From Pseudophaeomoniella oleicola (taxonomy: Eukaryota; Ascomycota; Eurotiomycetes; Phaeomoniellales; Phaeomoniellaceae), in assembly GCA_003868215.1 (NCBI GenBank), contig QWDQ01000003.1, positions 682,001-746,000 of the forward strand: DNA of 64,000 nucleotides, read 5' to 3'. A model generated the notes under the pieces. It had not been told where the DNA came from. It did not search any database and saw only the letters and a list, made by a program, of their open reading frames with translations. Of this stretch, positions 45,088 through 56,500 are shown piece after piece (position 1 is the stretch's first letter; each line of letters opens with the position of its first letter). The position numbers and the translations under genes were made by a program.

Positions 45088-46107
45088 ATGTCGGATCTAG
45101 ATCAACTCTTAGATATGGGGTTTGAGAAAGGTAGAGCTGAGCTTGCGGTCAAGAAATCAGGTGGCTGTATGCACATCCATGACATCTCTACCGAACCCAC
45201 ACTGACACCGCAAAACAACAGTGCAGGGAGCACTCGAATGGCTTGAGAAGAATCAGGATAAATCCCTTGAGGAAATCCAGGAAGAAGAGGAAACCACACC
45301 AAGCATGCCGCAGACAGATGACGCAGCGCGGAGCCTTGTTTGCGACGACTGTGGCAAGAAATTTCGCACCACTGCAGAAGCCGAATTCCACGCATCCAAG
45401 ACCCAACATGAAAATTTCTCGCAGTCAGTAGAAGAAATTGCACCGTTAACCGAGGAGGAAAGGAAAGCAAAGCTCTCGGCCTTGAGAGAGAAATTAGCAG
45501 CTAAGCGGGCAGTTGTATCAGAGCAAGACAAAATCGATCAAAAGAGAAATGAGGTATGTCTCGCGTAGCTTAGTACTTTTCATTGGCTAATGTGGTCTAG
45601 GAAATTCGAAAGAAGAGTACTAAAGAATCTCAGGACCTCAAAGAAGATCTGGCCAAGAAGGAACAGATCAAGGAGGCACAGAAGAAGCGGGCAGAGAAAT
45701 TGGCCGAAGTTGAAGCCAAGAAGCGCATCAAGGCAAAGATTGAGGCGGACAAGGAGGAAAGAAGGCTACGAGCTGCACGAGAGAAAGCCGGGCGAGAAGG
45801 TCGTGCACCTCCACCGGCTCCAGTGGCAGCAGCTATCCCTACCTCCTCTGGCCCGTCTACGTCGAAACCCGCCTCTGCGTACACAGAGAGTCGCATTAGA
45901 TTCCAAACACCAAACGGCAACATAATGAAGAACTATCCTGTGGAGACTACATTGTTCGAAGTGGCATCGGACCTGAGCAAGGAGCTCGGCCGAGAGGTTA
46001 ACGCCTTCGTACAGAACTTTCCAAGGAAGATATATGACCAAGAGTACTTTGGGGAGAGTCTGAAGGACTTAAAGCTCGTTCCTAGTGCAAGTCTCATTAT
46101 ACAGTAG
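45088..46107 (+). CDS. UBA-zinc finger-UBX protein (UBXN1/SAKS1-like)
   Basis: Predicted ubiquitin-binding cofactor of the Cdc48/p97 ATPase. Exons 45088-45166, 45222-45553 and 45601-46107 (introns 55 and 47 nt) give 305 aa. Domains in order are a UBA-like domain (about 1-40; LDQLLDMGFEKGRAELAVKK then GALEWLE), one C2H2 finger (about 72-98; LVCDDCGKKFRTTAEAEFH then H), and a long charged coiled coil (about 110-205). The C-terminal UBX domain (about 228-305) contains RIRFQTPNG, and NFPRKIYD at the position of the p97-contacting FPR loop. This domain order is that of UBXN1/SAKS1. The start is the only Met that gives an intact UBA domain. Confidence 0.9.
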
Positions 46108-46543
46108 TGGACCTCTGCACTCGACACAATTTCACCTTCACACATGTTCTGAAGAGCATTGCATGGCGTAGGGGAGAGGAGGTCAGGCAGAGCATCATTA
46201 TTTCACAAGTCCACAAACAATAACAATCCATGAGCTGTGGAATATATTGGAACGGAGTTGAAGGGTTAGTAAATTTCTAAATGCAGAATTACATAGTTAG
46301 CAGATAGTCCATAATGGTTTTCTCACCTATTACATTGATTGCCTGGATATCTTGGGGAGATGGTCTGCCTAGATCACGTGGTCGGGCGATATGACGATAT
46401 GATCCAGTCGCGTCTGTCTGTCGCGTTCCTCGTTCTCCACAATCTGGCACCTTCAGCCTACAACGGTACATCAACAATGAACATGTTCTGAACGACGACG
46501 ACACGAGTAAGCAAAGACACATTGGGACTATCATGCAATCAAG
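46108..46543 (+). promoter_or_regulatory. spacer UBX protein / RAD52
   Basis: 436 bp holding the 3' flank of the UBX gene and the RAD52 promoter and leader. No distinct motif could be assigned. Confidence 0.4.
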
Positions 46544-48419
46544 ATGCCTGCGTATGTATAAGATTTCAGTGAAAGTAAAACGAGAAGACAGGGCTAAGAC
46601 TTCCTATAGATTAGGCGATCAGCATCGCAGCAATGGTACGACGGCGACAAACCCATTCGATGAGCCTAGGTTACACATGAGCGAATATACGGCCCAAGAG
46701 ATTGCAACACTTCAAAGCCGCCTAGACAGAAGACTGGGACCAGAATACATTTCTTCAAGGCCTGGTGCTGGAGGCAAGAAAGTCCACTATCTTGCTGCAG
46801 AGAAGGTCATCGGTTTAGCCAACGAAGTGTTCGGGTTCAATGGCTGGAGCAGCTCAATTCAGAATGTCCAAATTGACTTTGTAGAAGAGAATCCCACAAC
46901 TGGAAAAGTTCGCCTCGGTCTGTCAGTTATAGTGAGGGTGACACTTCGTGACGGCACATTCCATGAAGACGTTGGCTACGGTCAGATTGAGAACTGTCCC
47001 GGAAAAGCCGCTGCATTCGAAAAATGCAAGAAGGAGGGAACAACAGACGCACTGAAAAGAGCGTTGAGGACGTTCGGGAATGTTTTGGGCAATTGCATAT
47101 ACGACAAAGAATTCCTACAGAAAGTCACAAAAATCAAACCTGAAACTGTAAGTCAAGACTGAGAGGCTGCTTCTTTTGGGCATCACTGACTAGTGACAGG
47201 CGAGATGGAATCCACAGGATTTACACAGGCATGCGGATTACGCTCCTATCAAAAAAGAAGTTCATGATGATGATAATGTGAGAACCACAGCGGGTAATGC
47301 CAACAGTACGGCTTTTGACTCTGATTTGGGGAGCTCGACTTTGACTGACAATAAGCAGGTTCTCATACCGAGCGAGACGACGAATTTGGTGATGTTTTCG
47401 ATGAAGCTGACTTTGATGACAACCACGTTGGCAACCCAGACGAGATTGTTCTGGAGGCTGAGCCTATTCGACAACAATCGCACCACAATGTGCAAAACAG
47501 ACCAACGAGGACAGACCCCAAAGTGGCACCTGTAATCCACAGTAATACAGCAACGCCGTCCAAACCACCAAGACCTCCCGATTCAGATCAAGCGGCGCAT
47601 ATAGAGCGGCAAAGACAGCTTGCTCTCGAACGACGCAACGCGGCTCTGGCAGGCCAGAAGATGCAGCCTCCACTCAATCCGTCAGGAGCTACTGCAATAA
47701 ATTCACGTAATGCTGCAGCGCAGGTACAACAATACGATGTTCCACCACAATTATCACCTCGCGTACCTTCCCAACACTTCCACCGGGAAGATTCACCCGC
47801 AGCACCAATCCCACCCGAAACGTCCAGTGAAGGACCTCAAGGTCCTTTACCCCCAGTGGGATTTTATTCTGCCAGAGCAATAGCGCCAGATGGAGCCAAT
47901 GTAATTTCCGGGGCTGGTTCACACTTCAATCCCCACGCTGAAAGTCCCTCTATTCGAAAGACTTCGGGCGTCGATCACAATCGTTCTGGTAAGATTACTC
48001 GAGATAGTATAGTGAGTAAAGTGATTCCTGCTGTCGAGGCAAAACAATCAACAAACGCTACTGGGCCTACCACGAGGGACTTCGTCAATCCGTCCTCGGA
48101 TATGAACAGAAAAATTGGTGTACCCGGGGGCATCCGTAGTCCGAGGACGACCGGTTTCCGAGCACCGACGTTCGCCAACAAAAGAGCCGCTGATGGAAAC
48201 GCAGTATCCAATCACACGGGCGGTGGCGGCCAGATGAACAGTTTGGGGACGCGACAGCCGCTTACTGACGTTGGGAATACCGTAGGACAACCATTACATG
48301 CTGCCTCAGCAGGTGGTGGCGTTGAACCGGAGTTGAAACGACCACGCAACATAGATCCCATCGGTAATGGGATAGAGAATGTGAAAATAGAGCAGAGACC
48401 TATGCCGGGAGCAACGTGA
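46544..48419 (+). CDS. RAD52: RAD52 recombination mediator / strand annealing protein
   Basis: Ring-forming DNA annealing protein that loads Rad51 and drives single-strand annealing in double-strand break repair. Exons 46544-46551, 46610-47147, 47200-47293 and 47359-48419 (introns 58, 52 and 65 nt) give 566 aa. The first coding exon is 8 nt; splicing gives MPALGDQHRSNGTT, matching the N-terminus I recall for filamentous ascomycete homologues. The conserved DNA-binding domain (about 40-185) contains GPEYISSRPGAGGKKVHYL, EVFGFNGWSSSIQ, GYGQIENCPGKAAAFEK and KRALRTFGNVLGNCIYD. The acidic DDEFGDVFDEADFDD and the Rad51/RPA-binding-type C-terminus follow in exon 4; that frame requires intron 3. The C-terminal half is low complexity, as usual. 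Confidence 0.94.
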
Positions 48420-49225
48420 GCCGCATAGAAACGGTGAATAGTGCATTTTGGCAGGGGAAGATCAAAGGCTGGGAAAGAAAAATGAGCATGTTCATGATAC
48501 CGTCATTCTGCACTTATTTTCGGGGACCGCTGGGAGCTGGACCATTTCGAGCATTGCTTACAACGGAGTTTCCTTTGGCCTGTGGTCTTCCTCACGGGTT
48601 TACGTTGGTTGGCGTCTTGCAAGTGTTCCTATATTGCCGAGCGATGGGAGAAAAAAGACTGTTTACATATTTATATATTTTCGCACTTTTTTGGGCGCCT
48701 GGCTTTGCTTGTTCGGCTGAAAAGAAAGTGTCTGGTGTATTTTATTATCAGTGTCAGCAATCAGCATCAGCATCACTTTAACATGGAATGACTTTGATCG
48801 ATCAATTGAAATTACTATGAACCTGTTTTCCCCTTGAGAAAGTAATGGATAATTTTTTTGATCTCTCTTCGTCTCTCTCTTCGTGTCTCTTTTGAAACAG
48901 AGAGCTATTTCCTTTTTCCTGTTATTGTCTGACTTACAGTAATAACTTGCTTCTAAAAAGAGTGTATGAGTGAATGAGTGAGAGAGTAAAAAGAAATGGA
49001 CACTCCTCAATCTCTCCATCTCCTCCATCCACTCTTAAGGTACTAATTACTGAATCACACCGTTGGGACGAGGGAATAGGTAGGTATTTTCCTTCTTCGA
49101 TTCCTGTAATGGTTAGAAAAATTTCTCATCTTCGCTATGTAGATAGTAAGTAAACAGGTAGTTAGAAAAAAGATTTCAATACTACACATGGAAAAAAAAC
49201 ATGATGATAGAAAAGCCCTCCCAAA

Positions 49226-49245
49226 CCATGCCATGCCATGCCATG
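49226..49245. repeat. (CCATG)4 tandem repeat
   Basis: Four consecutive CCATG pentamers lie in non-coding sequence between RAD52 and the kelch gene. Confidence 0.8.
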
Positions 49246-49576
49246 CCCAACCATCCATCGCTTCTGATGATGATAAATACATGCAAAAACAAAATCCCCC
49301 ATAATTTTTACAACATCTGTAGACAAGGACCTACAATAGGTCCTGGGTACCTTACATGTAGTCCTACAAGCAGAAAGAAGAACGACGCAAATCGATCTCC
49401 CCTGTCTCTCCTGTCTTTCTGACGACCAAGATCGCTCCTTTTTCTTTTGACCGACCGATCGACCTATGATAAAAATCAAAACGCCAACGCTTTCCTTGAA
49501 CTCTCTCTCTCGTTCTCAAACAACAAAAGGACGAGACGGTGAGGGAACGAGGTTTTGGAGAACAAGTAGTAGATAA

Positions 49577-49615
49577 GGGAGAGGGAGAGGGAGAGGGAGA
49601 GAGAGAGGGAGAGAG
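49577..49615. repeat. GA-rich (GGGAGA)n tract
   Basis: Imperfect purine repeat on the + strand (CT-rich on the minus strand), just beyond the kelch-gene stop, so probably in its 3' UTR. Confidence 0.75.
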
Positions 49616-49649
49616 ACTGTCAATGTGGTGAAGATGATGATGATGATGA

Positions 49650-52600
49650 TCAAAAGGTTTGTAACCTTCTCGTTGCACCACCATCCACATCTTCCCTTGC
49701 CTTCCCCTTTCCTCCTTCGTCGCCTTTATCCCTATCCCTTACATCTACTCCATTGGAATTCTCTCCTCCCTCGAAATCCACGTCCGAGATACTCAAGCGG
49801 TCCCTTTCATTGGCATTGACGACTCTCAGCTTTTCCTTGGGGACTGTAAACATGACTTGCACCAACCGGTTCTGAATCGCTCGTTCAACGTCCCATTCAT
49901 CCTCGTCGGTGCCATTGGAAGGTTTGCGTTCTAGATTGATGTTGGTGGTCGTGGAGTCGTTGACCGGTCTTATAGTAGGGTCAGACCAGTCTTTCCTGCC
50001 TTTGCGGCCACGCCAGAAGGCCGCGTGGGCACTTGCCGAGCGTTGAGGTTGTTCTTGTTGGGATGAGATGTCCGCCATTTCTTTAGTGGGAGAGGGCTGG
50101 TAACGTTTGGTGGGGGATGAGGCAGAGGATCGAGATTCGTATTCTTGGACGCGTTTCTTGACAGCTGAGATGTTGGACCCATGGGTTGTAGAGGAGGGGC
50201 CGTAGTTTGGTATCGAGGTGCCGGTTAGGGCACGTTTGACCGATCCGAGGAAACCAAGAGCTCCTCGTCGAGGATATAAGGATGTTGACGGACCGAAGTC
50301 GGTAGATGTGTTGCTAGGGAGGAGAGACGAGTAGGCGTATGGGTTCGAAGGGCGTTCCTTGATCGGAGATTCCGGCGGGGTAAAGAAGAAACCTTCTGGA
50401 CGCGCGTTGGATGTAATGTTCTTGTTATAGCTTTTCAAGAACGGCTCAGCTTCAGGATGTCTCTCAGCATCAGCTGTGGCAGGGCGGGTCGTAGTAACTT
50501 GTGAAGAGAATGTAGGAGGATTTCGCATAGTTAAGGATGTCGCTCTTCGCGAACCACCAGGAATGACTAGATTTGACGAACCAGCGTCATCATGTGGTAG
50601 TGCGGGTCCGGAAGGCGTACTATATAATTTGTTGACAGCAGCGGCAGCACCGTGGAATAGCTGTTGTGCATAACTCGCACTTACACTACGGGTACTTCCT
50701 TCGCGTCTAAGAGTACCCGCATTACTTTTCTGATTGCTCACGGAGGAGAACATGCTTGCATCACTGAGATTTGATCCTGTCCTGTCGCTCTTGTCGGGAC
50801 TGCCTCTACCTGATGTCGAATGAGAGTTGGAGTGCGAGTGCGAATGTGAATGGGATTGACTTCCGCTTGTTGTAGAAGCTTTCCTAGATATTTCCATTGC
50901 AGCAGCAGCGGCGGTCCAATCATCGACCCAGCCTTGTATTTCCGCCATCCGTTGACGCTTGACTTCAGATGGTGTCCGATTCAGGGACGGTGGCATTGGC
51001 CCCAGCTGAGGGGGTGGATCTTTGAAAGGATCACTTAGTCTGTTTGGAACTGGACCAGAGCTTCCTTCGATGTTCTGTCGTCTGGCTGAATTTGATTCTT
51101 CGTACTCTGCTCGTTCATCGATTGTATGAATCCCGCTGCGGCCGACACTGCCGAATGTTGCTGCCGGTGGTTGACGACCTTGAAGGTTTCGACGAAGGCC
51201 CCTCGTCGGACTTGGTATCTCGACAAGGAGGCCTGTCCTTTCAGCTTCCCTCTCACCACTTCCCATTTCCTCACCATCCGCCTGGCCATGTGGAACGACT
51301 GACACAGGTGCCCAAGGGTAGGGATTGTGGGAGTTCGGCACGGGCTTTCGTTTAACGGTGCCGACGACTTGCATTTCGGGACATGGCTCGGGGTTCCTCG
51401 GTGGGCCATCCAGGGTCTCTGTCTGATAGCGAGTTGCATTGACGGCCAAATCGTACAGTTCCTTTTCACGCGCTTCTCGTCTTCTCCGAAGGCGGCGCGA
51501 ATACCAGAGGTACAGCGCCAGAAGGCCAGCGATAGTGGAACATCCAAGAGCAACTCCAGCACCAACCCCAGCCTTCTGAGAAGTCGAAGTTAGGCCGCCT
51601 GATTTGACAGCGCTCAATGGCGATGGACTGGTAGAACTTGCTGACGGGTTAGTGTAGGAAGATATCCACGTCTCTGATGTGATGTTGAAGAGGTACACGT
51701 TATTATTCGCGGTGGGAGTCACATCAGACTGTCGCGACTTGAACCTCGAAGGGGAGGCAGACATTGAGTAGCCGCCCATGATCAGCATCACTCCACCAGG
51801 GAGCATTGCTGCACCATGTCCATAGATTCCTTGACCATCAGAGAACGGTGATGACATAGTGGAGGGAACGGTCCAAGACCAATCTCCTGTACCTCCGTAA
51901 CCAGAACCGAGTTCGAGTATCGCTAATTGCGGTGTTGCCGGCGTATTCACATCTCCAACCCATCCCCCCAGCACGATGATTCTGTCGCCAGCTGGGCTGA
52001 GTAGAGCTGTATGACCTGATCGGGGTTCGACAGTGGCAGTACTGTCGCTTACCCGGACAGCAAGCTCTGTTTGAGTATTCTCTGGAGGCTGAGTTACCGA
52101 GATAAAACTCCAACTCTGCTCGGGAAGAGAGAACAAAGCCACTTGGCTCATGTTGATGAAGGCTTCAGCCGTGTGGCCTCCAATAAGCACAAAGTTTTGA
52201 CCTTCGCCGCTCGACTCGTTTGCGAAGGTGGGACTCAAAGGTGTCATGGTCAGACCAGCCTCTGCGATAGGCCCTCCTCGAGCTGTCGACTGTGTCAGAT
52301 GATATGCATCTACTTCGCTGTTGATCGAACTGCCTGATGCCGGAGAAACAACCAGCATAGTATCAGAGTATGACGCTGACGATGTCCATGTCGACACGCC
52401 TCCATTGCTTCCTGGCTCGGGACACATACCCCCAAAGAAGTAGAAGGCGGAATTGCTAGAATCTGCATTTGCAGGATATATTACGCCCGCTGACAGGAAG
52501 TTCGAACCATATATCGGCGCTGCGCCGTTTATGATGTTATCCACTTGTAAACTGGCCTTCGACCATGTACCATTGTTTTTATTTTCATCAGGGACGAACT

Positions 52601-52955
52601 GCCACATATTCGATCCCCCGGATCCTTCGACACAGTTTCCTGCTGTCACAACTATTGTCCCATTGTCGTTGATGACAGGAGTATAGCCTGTCGAATCCGC
52701 TCCATCTAGGAATGGTAGTGATGCACATATGACTGAGGCAGATGCACTCGAAGCACTAAGCGTGTTTGAGAGGTCTAGTTTCGATAATTGAGACTGCGTC
52801 GACGAGGATTGGGGCGAGAATATCCACGCTGTCGCGTTATCGTCAGGTTGTGACAGCAATATACGAGTCGGTGTGTAGGGTAAAGAGATGGCCTTCACAA
52901 CTATTGAGAATGCTAATATAGCATTAACAACAGCGTTGATAGACCTTGAGGTCAT
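49650..52955 (-). CDS. single-pass membrane kelch-repeat protein
   Basis: Predicted type I membrane protein, 1101 aa, single exon, starting at the ATG at 52955; the open frame extends upstream but without an ATG. An N-terminal signal peptide (AVVNAILAFSIVVKAISL) leads into an extracytoplasmic kelch/galactose-oxidase-like beta-propeller (about 30-460) with blades such as FYFFGGMCPEPG, FVLIGGHTAEAF, RIIVLGGWVGD and VMLIMGGYSM. A Ser/Thr-rich stalk follows, then one membrane span (about 490-510; GVALGCSTIAGLLALYLWY) and RRLRRRRE as stop-transfer. The cytoplasmic tail of nearly 600 residues is low complexity, including a His-Ser repeat (SHSHSHSHSNSHS) and many SP/TP sites. It may be a cell-surface or polarity protein; I know of no assigned function for this architecture. 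Confidence 0.85.
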   Translation of the reverse strand: MTSRSINAVVNAILAFSIVVKAISLPYTPTRILLSQPDDNATAWIFSPQSSSTQSQLSKLDLSNTLSASSASASVICASLPFLDGADSTGYTPVINDNGTIVVTAGNCVEGSGGSNMWQFVPDENKNNGTWSKASLQVDNIINGAAPIYGSNFLSAGVIYPANADSSNSAFYFFGGMCPEPGSNGGVSTWTSSASYSDTMLVVSPASGSSINSEVDAYHLTQSTARGGPIAEAGLTMTPLSPTFANESSGEGQNFVLIGGHTAEAFINMSQVALFSLPEQSWSFISVTQPPENTQTELAVRVSDSTATVEPRSGHTALLSPAGDRIIVLGGWVGDVNTPATPQLAILELGSGYGGTGDWSWTVPSTMSSPFSDGQGIYGHGAAMLPGGVMLIMGGYSMSASPSRFKSRQSDVTPTANNNVYLFNITSETWISSYTNPSASSTSPSPLSAVKSGGLTSTSQKAGVGAGVALGCSTIAGLLALYLWYSRRLRRRREAREKELYDLAVNATRYQTETLDGPPRNPEPCPEMQVVGTVKRKPVPNSHNPYPWAPVSVVPHGQADGEEMGSGEREAERTGLLVEIPSPTRGLRRNLQGRQPPAATFGSVGRSGIHTIDERAEYEESNSARRQNIEGSSGPVPNRLSDPFKDPPPQLGPMPPSLNRTPSEVKRQRMAEIQGWVDDWTAAAAAMEISRKASTTSGSQSHSHSHSHSNSHSTSGRGSPDKSDRTGSNLSDASMFSSVSNQKSNAGTLRREGSTRSVSASYAQQLFHGAAAAVNKLYSTPSGPALPHDDAGSSNLVIPGGSRRATSLTMRNPPTFSSQVTTTRPATADAERHPEAEPFLKSYNKNITSNARPEGFFFTPPESPIKERPSNPYAYSSLLPSNTSTDFGPSTSLYPRRGALGFLGSVKRALTGTSIPNYGPSSTTHGSNISAVKKRVQEYESRSSASSPTKRYQPSPTKEMADISSQQEQPQRSASAHAAFWRGRKGRKDWSDPTIRPVNDSTTTNINLERKPSNGTDEDEWDVERAIQNRLVQVMFTVPKEKLRVVNANERDRLSISDVDFEGGENSNGVDVRDRDKGDEGGKGKAREDVDGGATRRLQTF

Positions 52956-53524
52956 TGTTGGATCGATGGCCTTTAACCCAAACCTAAGGTCTTCCACAGA
53001 ATTTGTCCATATGTTCGACGAGCTTTTCGTAAGAGATCGGTCATAGAACACAGGGCTCAGCGATAAGGTCGTGCCAGTACGTAGTTGTGTCGCTCGCTTC
53101 GGCGTCGTTCTTCTATTGTTCAACCACTGATGTACCGATGGTCAATGGCCATATCAAACCTGCGCAAAGTACCCAGTGATCAGCAATGTTGCAAGCAGGA
53201 AAACGATAGACCGTATCGGCGACCCTTTCGTGAGAATTGATCCAGAGTTGAGTAAAGTGGATAAGCATGTAGGTAGGTAGAGGACTGTAGACATATGATA
53301 GAGTGTAAACATAGTACCAGCCCCATTGCGTGGCTGGGTCCAGCCAAAGTGGTCAAGTACTTGAGGACCCGACAGACCAATGAGAAATCTCCGACCAAGG
53401 CGGGGGACACTACTCAAGTATATGAAGTATATGAACCAATTTCACCTAACGAATGATACTGCGCATTCAGCTGCAAGTAATTGAAATATTGCGACAAAAG
53501 ACCACCTAAATTTGCCCAAGTGTG

Positions 53525-56500
53525 TACTACGTAGTAAATAGTGGGAGAGGTTGGACGGGCAACGGGGGCGGGGACACCAACATTGATTGAATGTGGGATC
53601 GGAGAATGGGAAGTGCCGAGTAAATACTACGATAATATGGATTCTCAGCTGGAAAGGCGCTCGAGGGTCTCGAGAGAGGCTGTCGATCAACAGTCCACGA
53701 ACCCTGAGATCGTCTATTCGCCGTAGCGTGACACTGGTTACCTCTCTTCTACAGACCCATACAGTGCTCCTGGCGAGCTGGCTCGAGCTGGCTCACCTTG
53801 TTTATCCATTTGATTACGGTGTCTGGTTGGTCCCAGGATGGAAAGGTTTGTTAACCTGTCGCCGATACACTGTGTAACTACCTACATAATACATAGGTAA
53901 CTGTCAAAGACTACATATCGAATTCATAGACATGGCAACGCTTTATCCTACCTATAACGCCAAGCACTGCGAGATGTTGGTCGAGATTCAACCGTAATTG
54001 GCCTACAGCATTGTGCTTTACGGTAGACTAACACGTCCAAGATACTTGTGATTCAACAGTGAGGAGACCTACCCAAAATCACCCTTGGTGAAGATGAAGG
54101 TCCAGACCTCGAGGCACTGCGGTCATTCACGGTTACTCTTGGTCACTGTCCTCACCAGAAAAATAGTTGCCGCTAGTGTAATGACGGGCATGACTCGTGC
54201 ATCTGTTGAACGTTCTGCTCTGACTAGAGGACATCACAGTCCACCTCCCATGACAATATGAGCAACATACTCGAGACTGCCGTCCTACCCGACAATATGT
54301 GCAAACGAGCTCAAAAGAAGGAGGGATTGCTGACCACTGGACCTCAGTGCAAGGTGCACAAGCTGTATGGAGCTCTTCTTTCGTGGAGAAATGACCAGTT
54401 TCACGACCTTAGTGGTGCGACTGATTGGCTTGCTTGTAGGTGATATCTTGGCCTTTCAGCAAAATTTCGCCCAGGTTGGACCGTCAAACGAAGTGGCTGA
54501 ACATGGTCACTGGTTGTAGTTGCACATTGCAGCCTATTGGGTTTGAGAACACCACCTTCCACTAATACGATCACAATGACCCTGAGGAGTAAAAGGGTCA
54601 AAGTTCTCTTGGAATTGCAGAGAAACAAGTGTGTGATACCACTTGAGGTAAATCTGTCAGCACAAAGTCAACGATGTCTGTAAACTGGAGGGGCACACAC
54701 AGTCGGACATCCTAAGCAACCGAAGGAGTTCGTTGGGTATCTTAGTGAGATCCATGTGGCAGAAACCTGCGAGATCGAGATGGACTTGAACCAAAATGGT
54801 ATGAGTAGCTCGTGCGCAACGTGAGACGGCGCTTTCTCCGGCAATGCTCTCACGCACCAGTTCCCTCTCACCACCCATCTCTAGACATTGTGACAGGTCA
54901 GATTCTGGTGCGACACAGTTCAGGTCTTCGTCTTGCTGCATATTGCAAGGTACGGGCAACGTTCTGGTCCATACAGGACGTCTTATAATTGCAGGAACGA
55001 CGATAAGCAACAAACCTATGGTTCGCTCATTCATCTGTTAATGCGCCCATTTGTCCATTTACTCGGGTGTCGCCTGCGCAGCTACTGCGATGACAACAGC
55101 ACTTGTATTGTCTTATTACAGGAGCAGGGATCGATGGGGAGAAACTCCGGTACGGAGGCGCGAGGCAACTTTCTTGTTCGCTTTGACTTGCCGGAGCTTT
55201 CACCTCCCGATGTAAACGATGTACAGATTCCACCCTCATGCAGAAGTCAATCGGTTGAGTGGTGACATAAATTGGGGTTGCGACAATGGCATTGTTCAGT
55301 GGCGGGGTCTTAGCTGCAGACAATTTAGATTCTCGTCCTCAACGTACCGTAGTAGAACATCATTGATTCTCGGGACGTGCAGACGATGATCAGTCGTTGT
55401 ATGTACCTAAGATAGGTAGTGATTGATGAACATGCGAGACCCCCAGGAGTGATTGCGGGGGATCAAGCCTGGTAACGTTGTTAGTATCCTTGGTGTTCGA
55501 GGCTATGCGCAAAGAAGGCTACACCGTTGTGAAAACACTCGTGAATGCCAGTCATATTGCAAGTTACGACGAAGTTTCGGTGGCGTTATTTCAATTATGG
55601 CTCAACAATACTATTACCAGTTCTTGCTTGGCGCTTTACCAATGTGTCGCGCTATATGTCTCGTTGGCTGCGATGAGTAGAACCAACAGATCGATGGCAG
55701 ACTCCAGTCAACCAATGGCGGCTTCGTGCTCTCGAACACTTCCCATGTGGAAATACCGTATGTGTGGGAGGTTGAGTATATGTCGATCTTCCTAAAGACG
55801 GTTTACTCCAACATACTGGAAGTCGTTGCAATCCACGAGCCAAGTTGAGAGTGAGTTTCAAGACTGTGAGAGGTGATCAAACGGCATCGCCTACTACGTA
55901 CATCGTTACTACGTAGTAGTAGCAGGTACCGGACTTGCATTCTGGATACATCTTACTCATCCCATGTTGCCAATGGCATAGCTTTGATACTCGATTTTTG
56001 GTGTATCCTTGTCAAACAGCTAACGAAAGGATTCAGTCAGTATGGCAACCCGCAGACTACCGTTTGTTCGCACCTCTCAAGCAGCCTAAGCCGGATCTGA
56101 ACAGTCTTGCAGGAAAGCCCAGTCGTAGACAGAAAAGGCATAGCAAATCGCGCATAACACGTATCGAAAGTTTGAAAGGCATACTACGTAGTATTTTGTA
56201 CGTGTCTGATCCGGAATCGCCTGCAGAGCGACAAAACACATGCACAGGTAAATCCCGTAGCCGATATGCAGATCTCGCCCAAGGGATATGAACTCTTTGT
56301 TTTGAGCACATGGAAATGTTCGAAGAAATGACGATCAGCTTGGCAATCTCGGACAGGATGGAAAACACGGCTCCGCGACAGCCGTAACTGCTTGAAACCA
56401 TACCGGGTCATACAGATATACACCTGTGAGGCCACGAAGATAAGGTAACTAGGGATCATGCATGTGCGTTGTAAGTCAAATGCTGAAGATAGCAGGGAAA

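Larger units (their letters stand above)
48420..49649. other. convergent intergenic region with simple repeats, RAD52 / kelch protein
   Basis: 1.2 kb of 3' flanks. It includes four CCATG units (49226-49245), a GA-rich tract (49577-49615) and six GAT units (49633-49650) that abut the kelch-gene stop codon. No gene is supported. Confidence 0.5.

Noticed and set aside
54657-55034. Small secreted Cys-rich protein candidate
   Set aside because: It has an ATG and hydrophobic start, but two Arg lie close after the hydrophobic stretch and there is no homology; noted only within the gene-desert finding.
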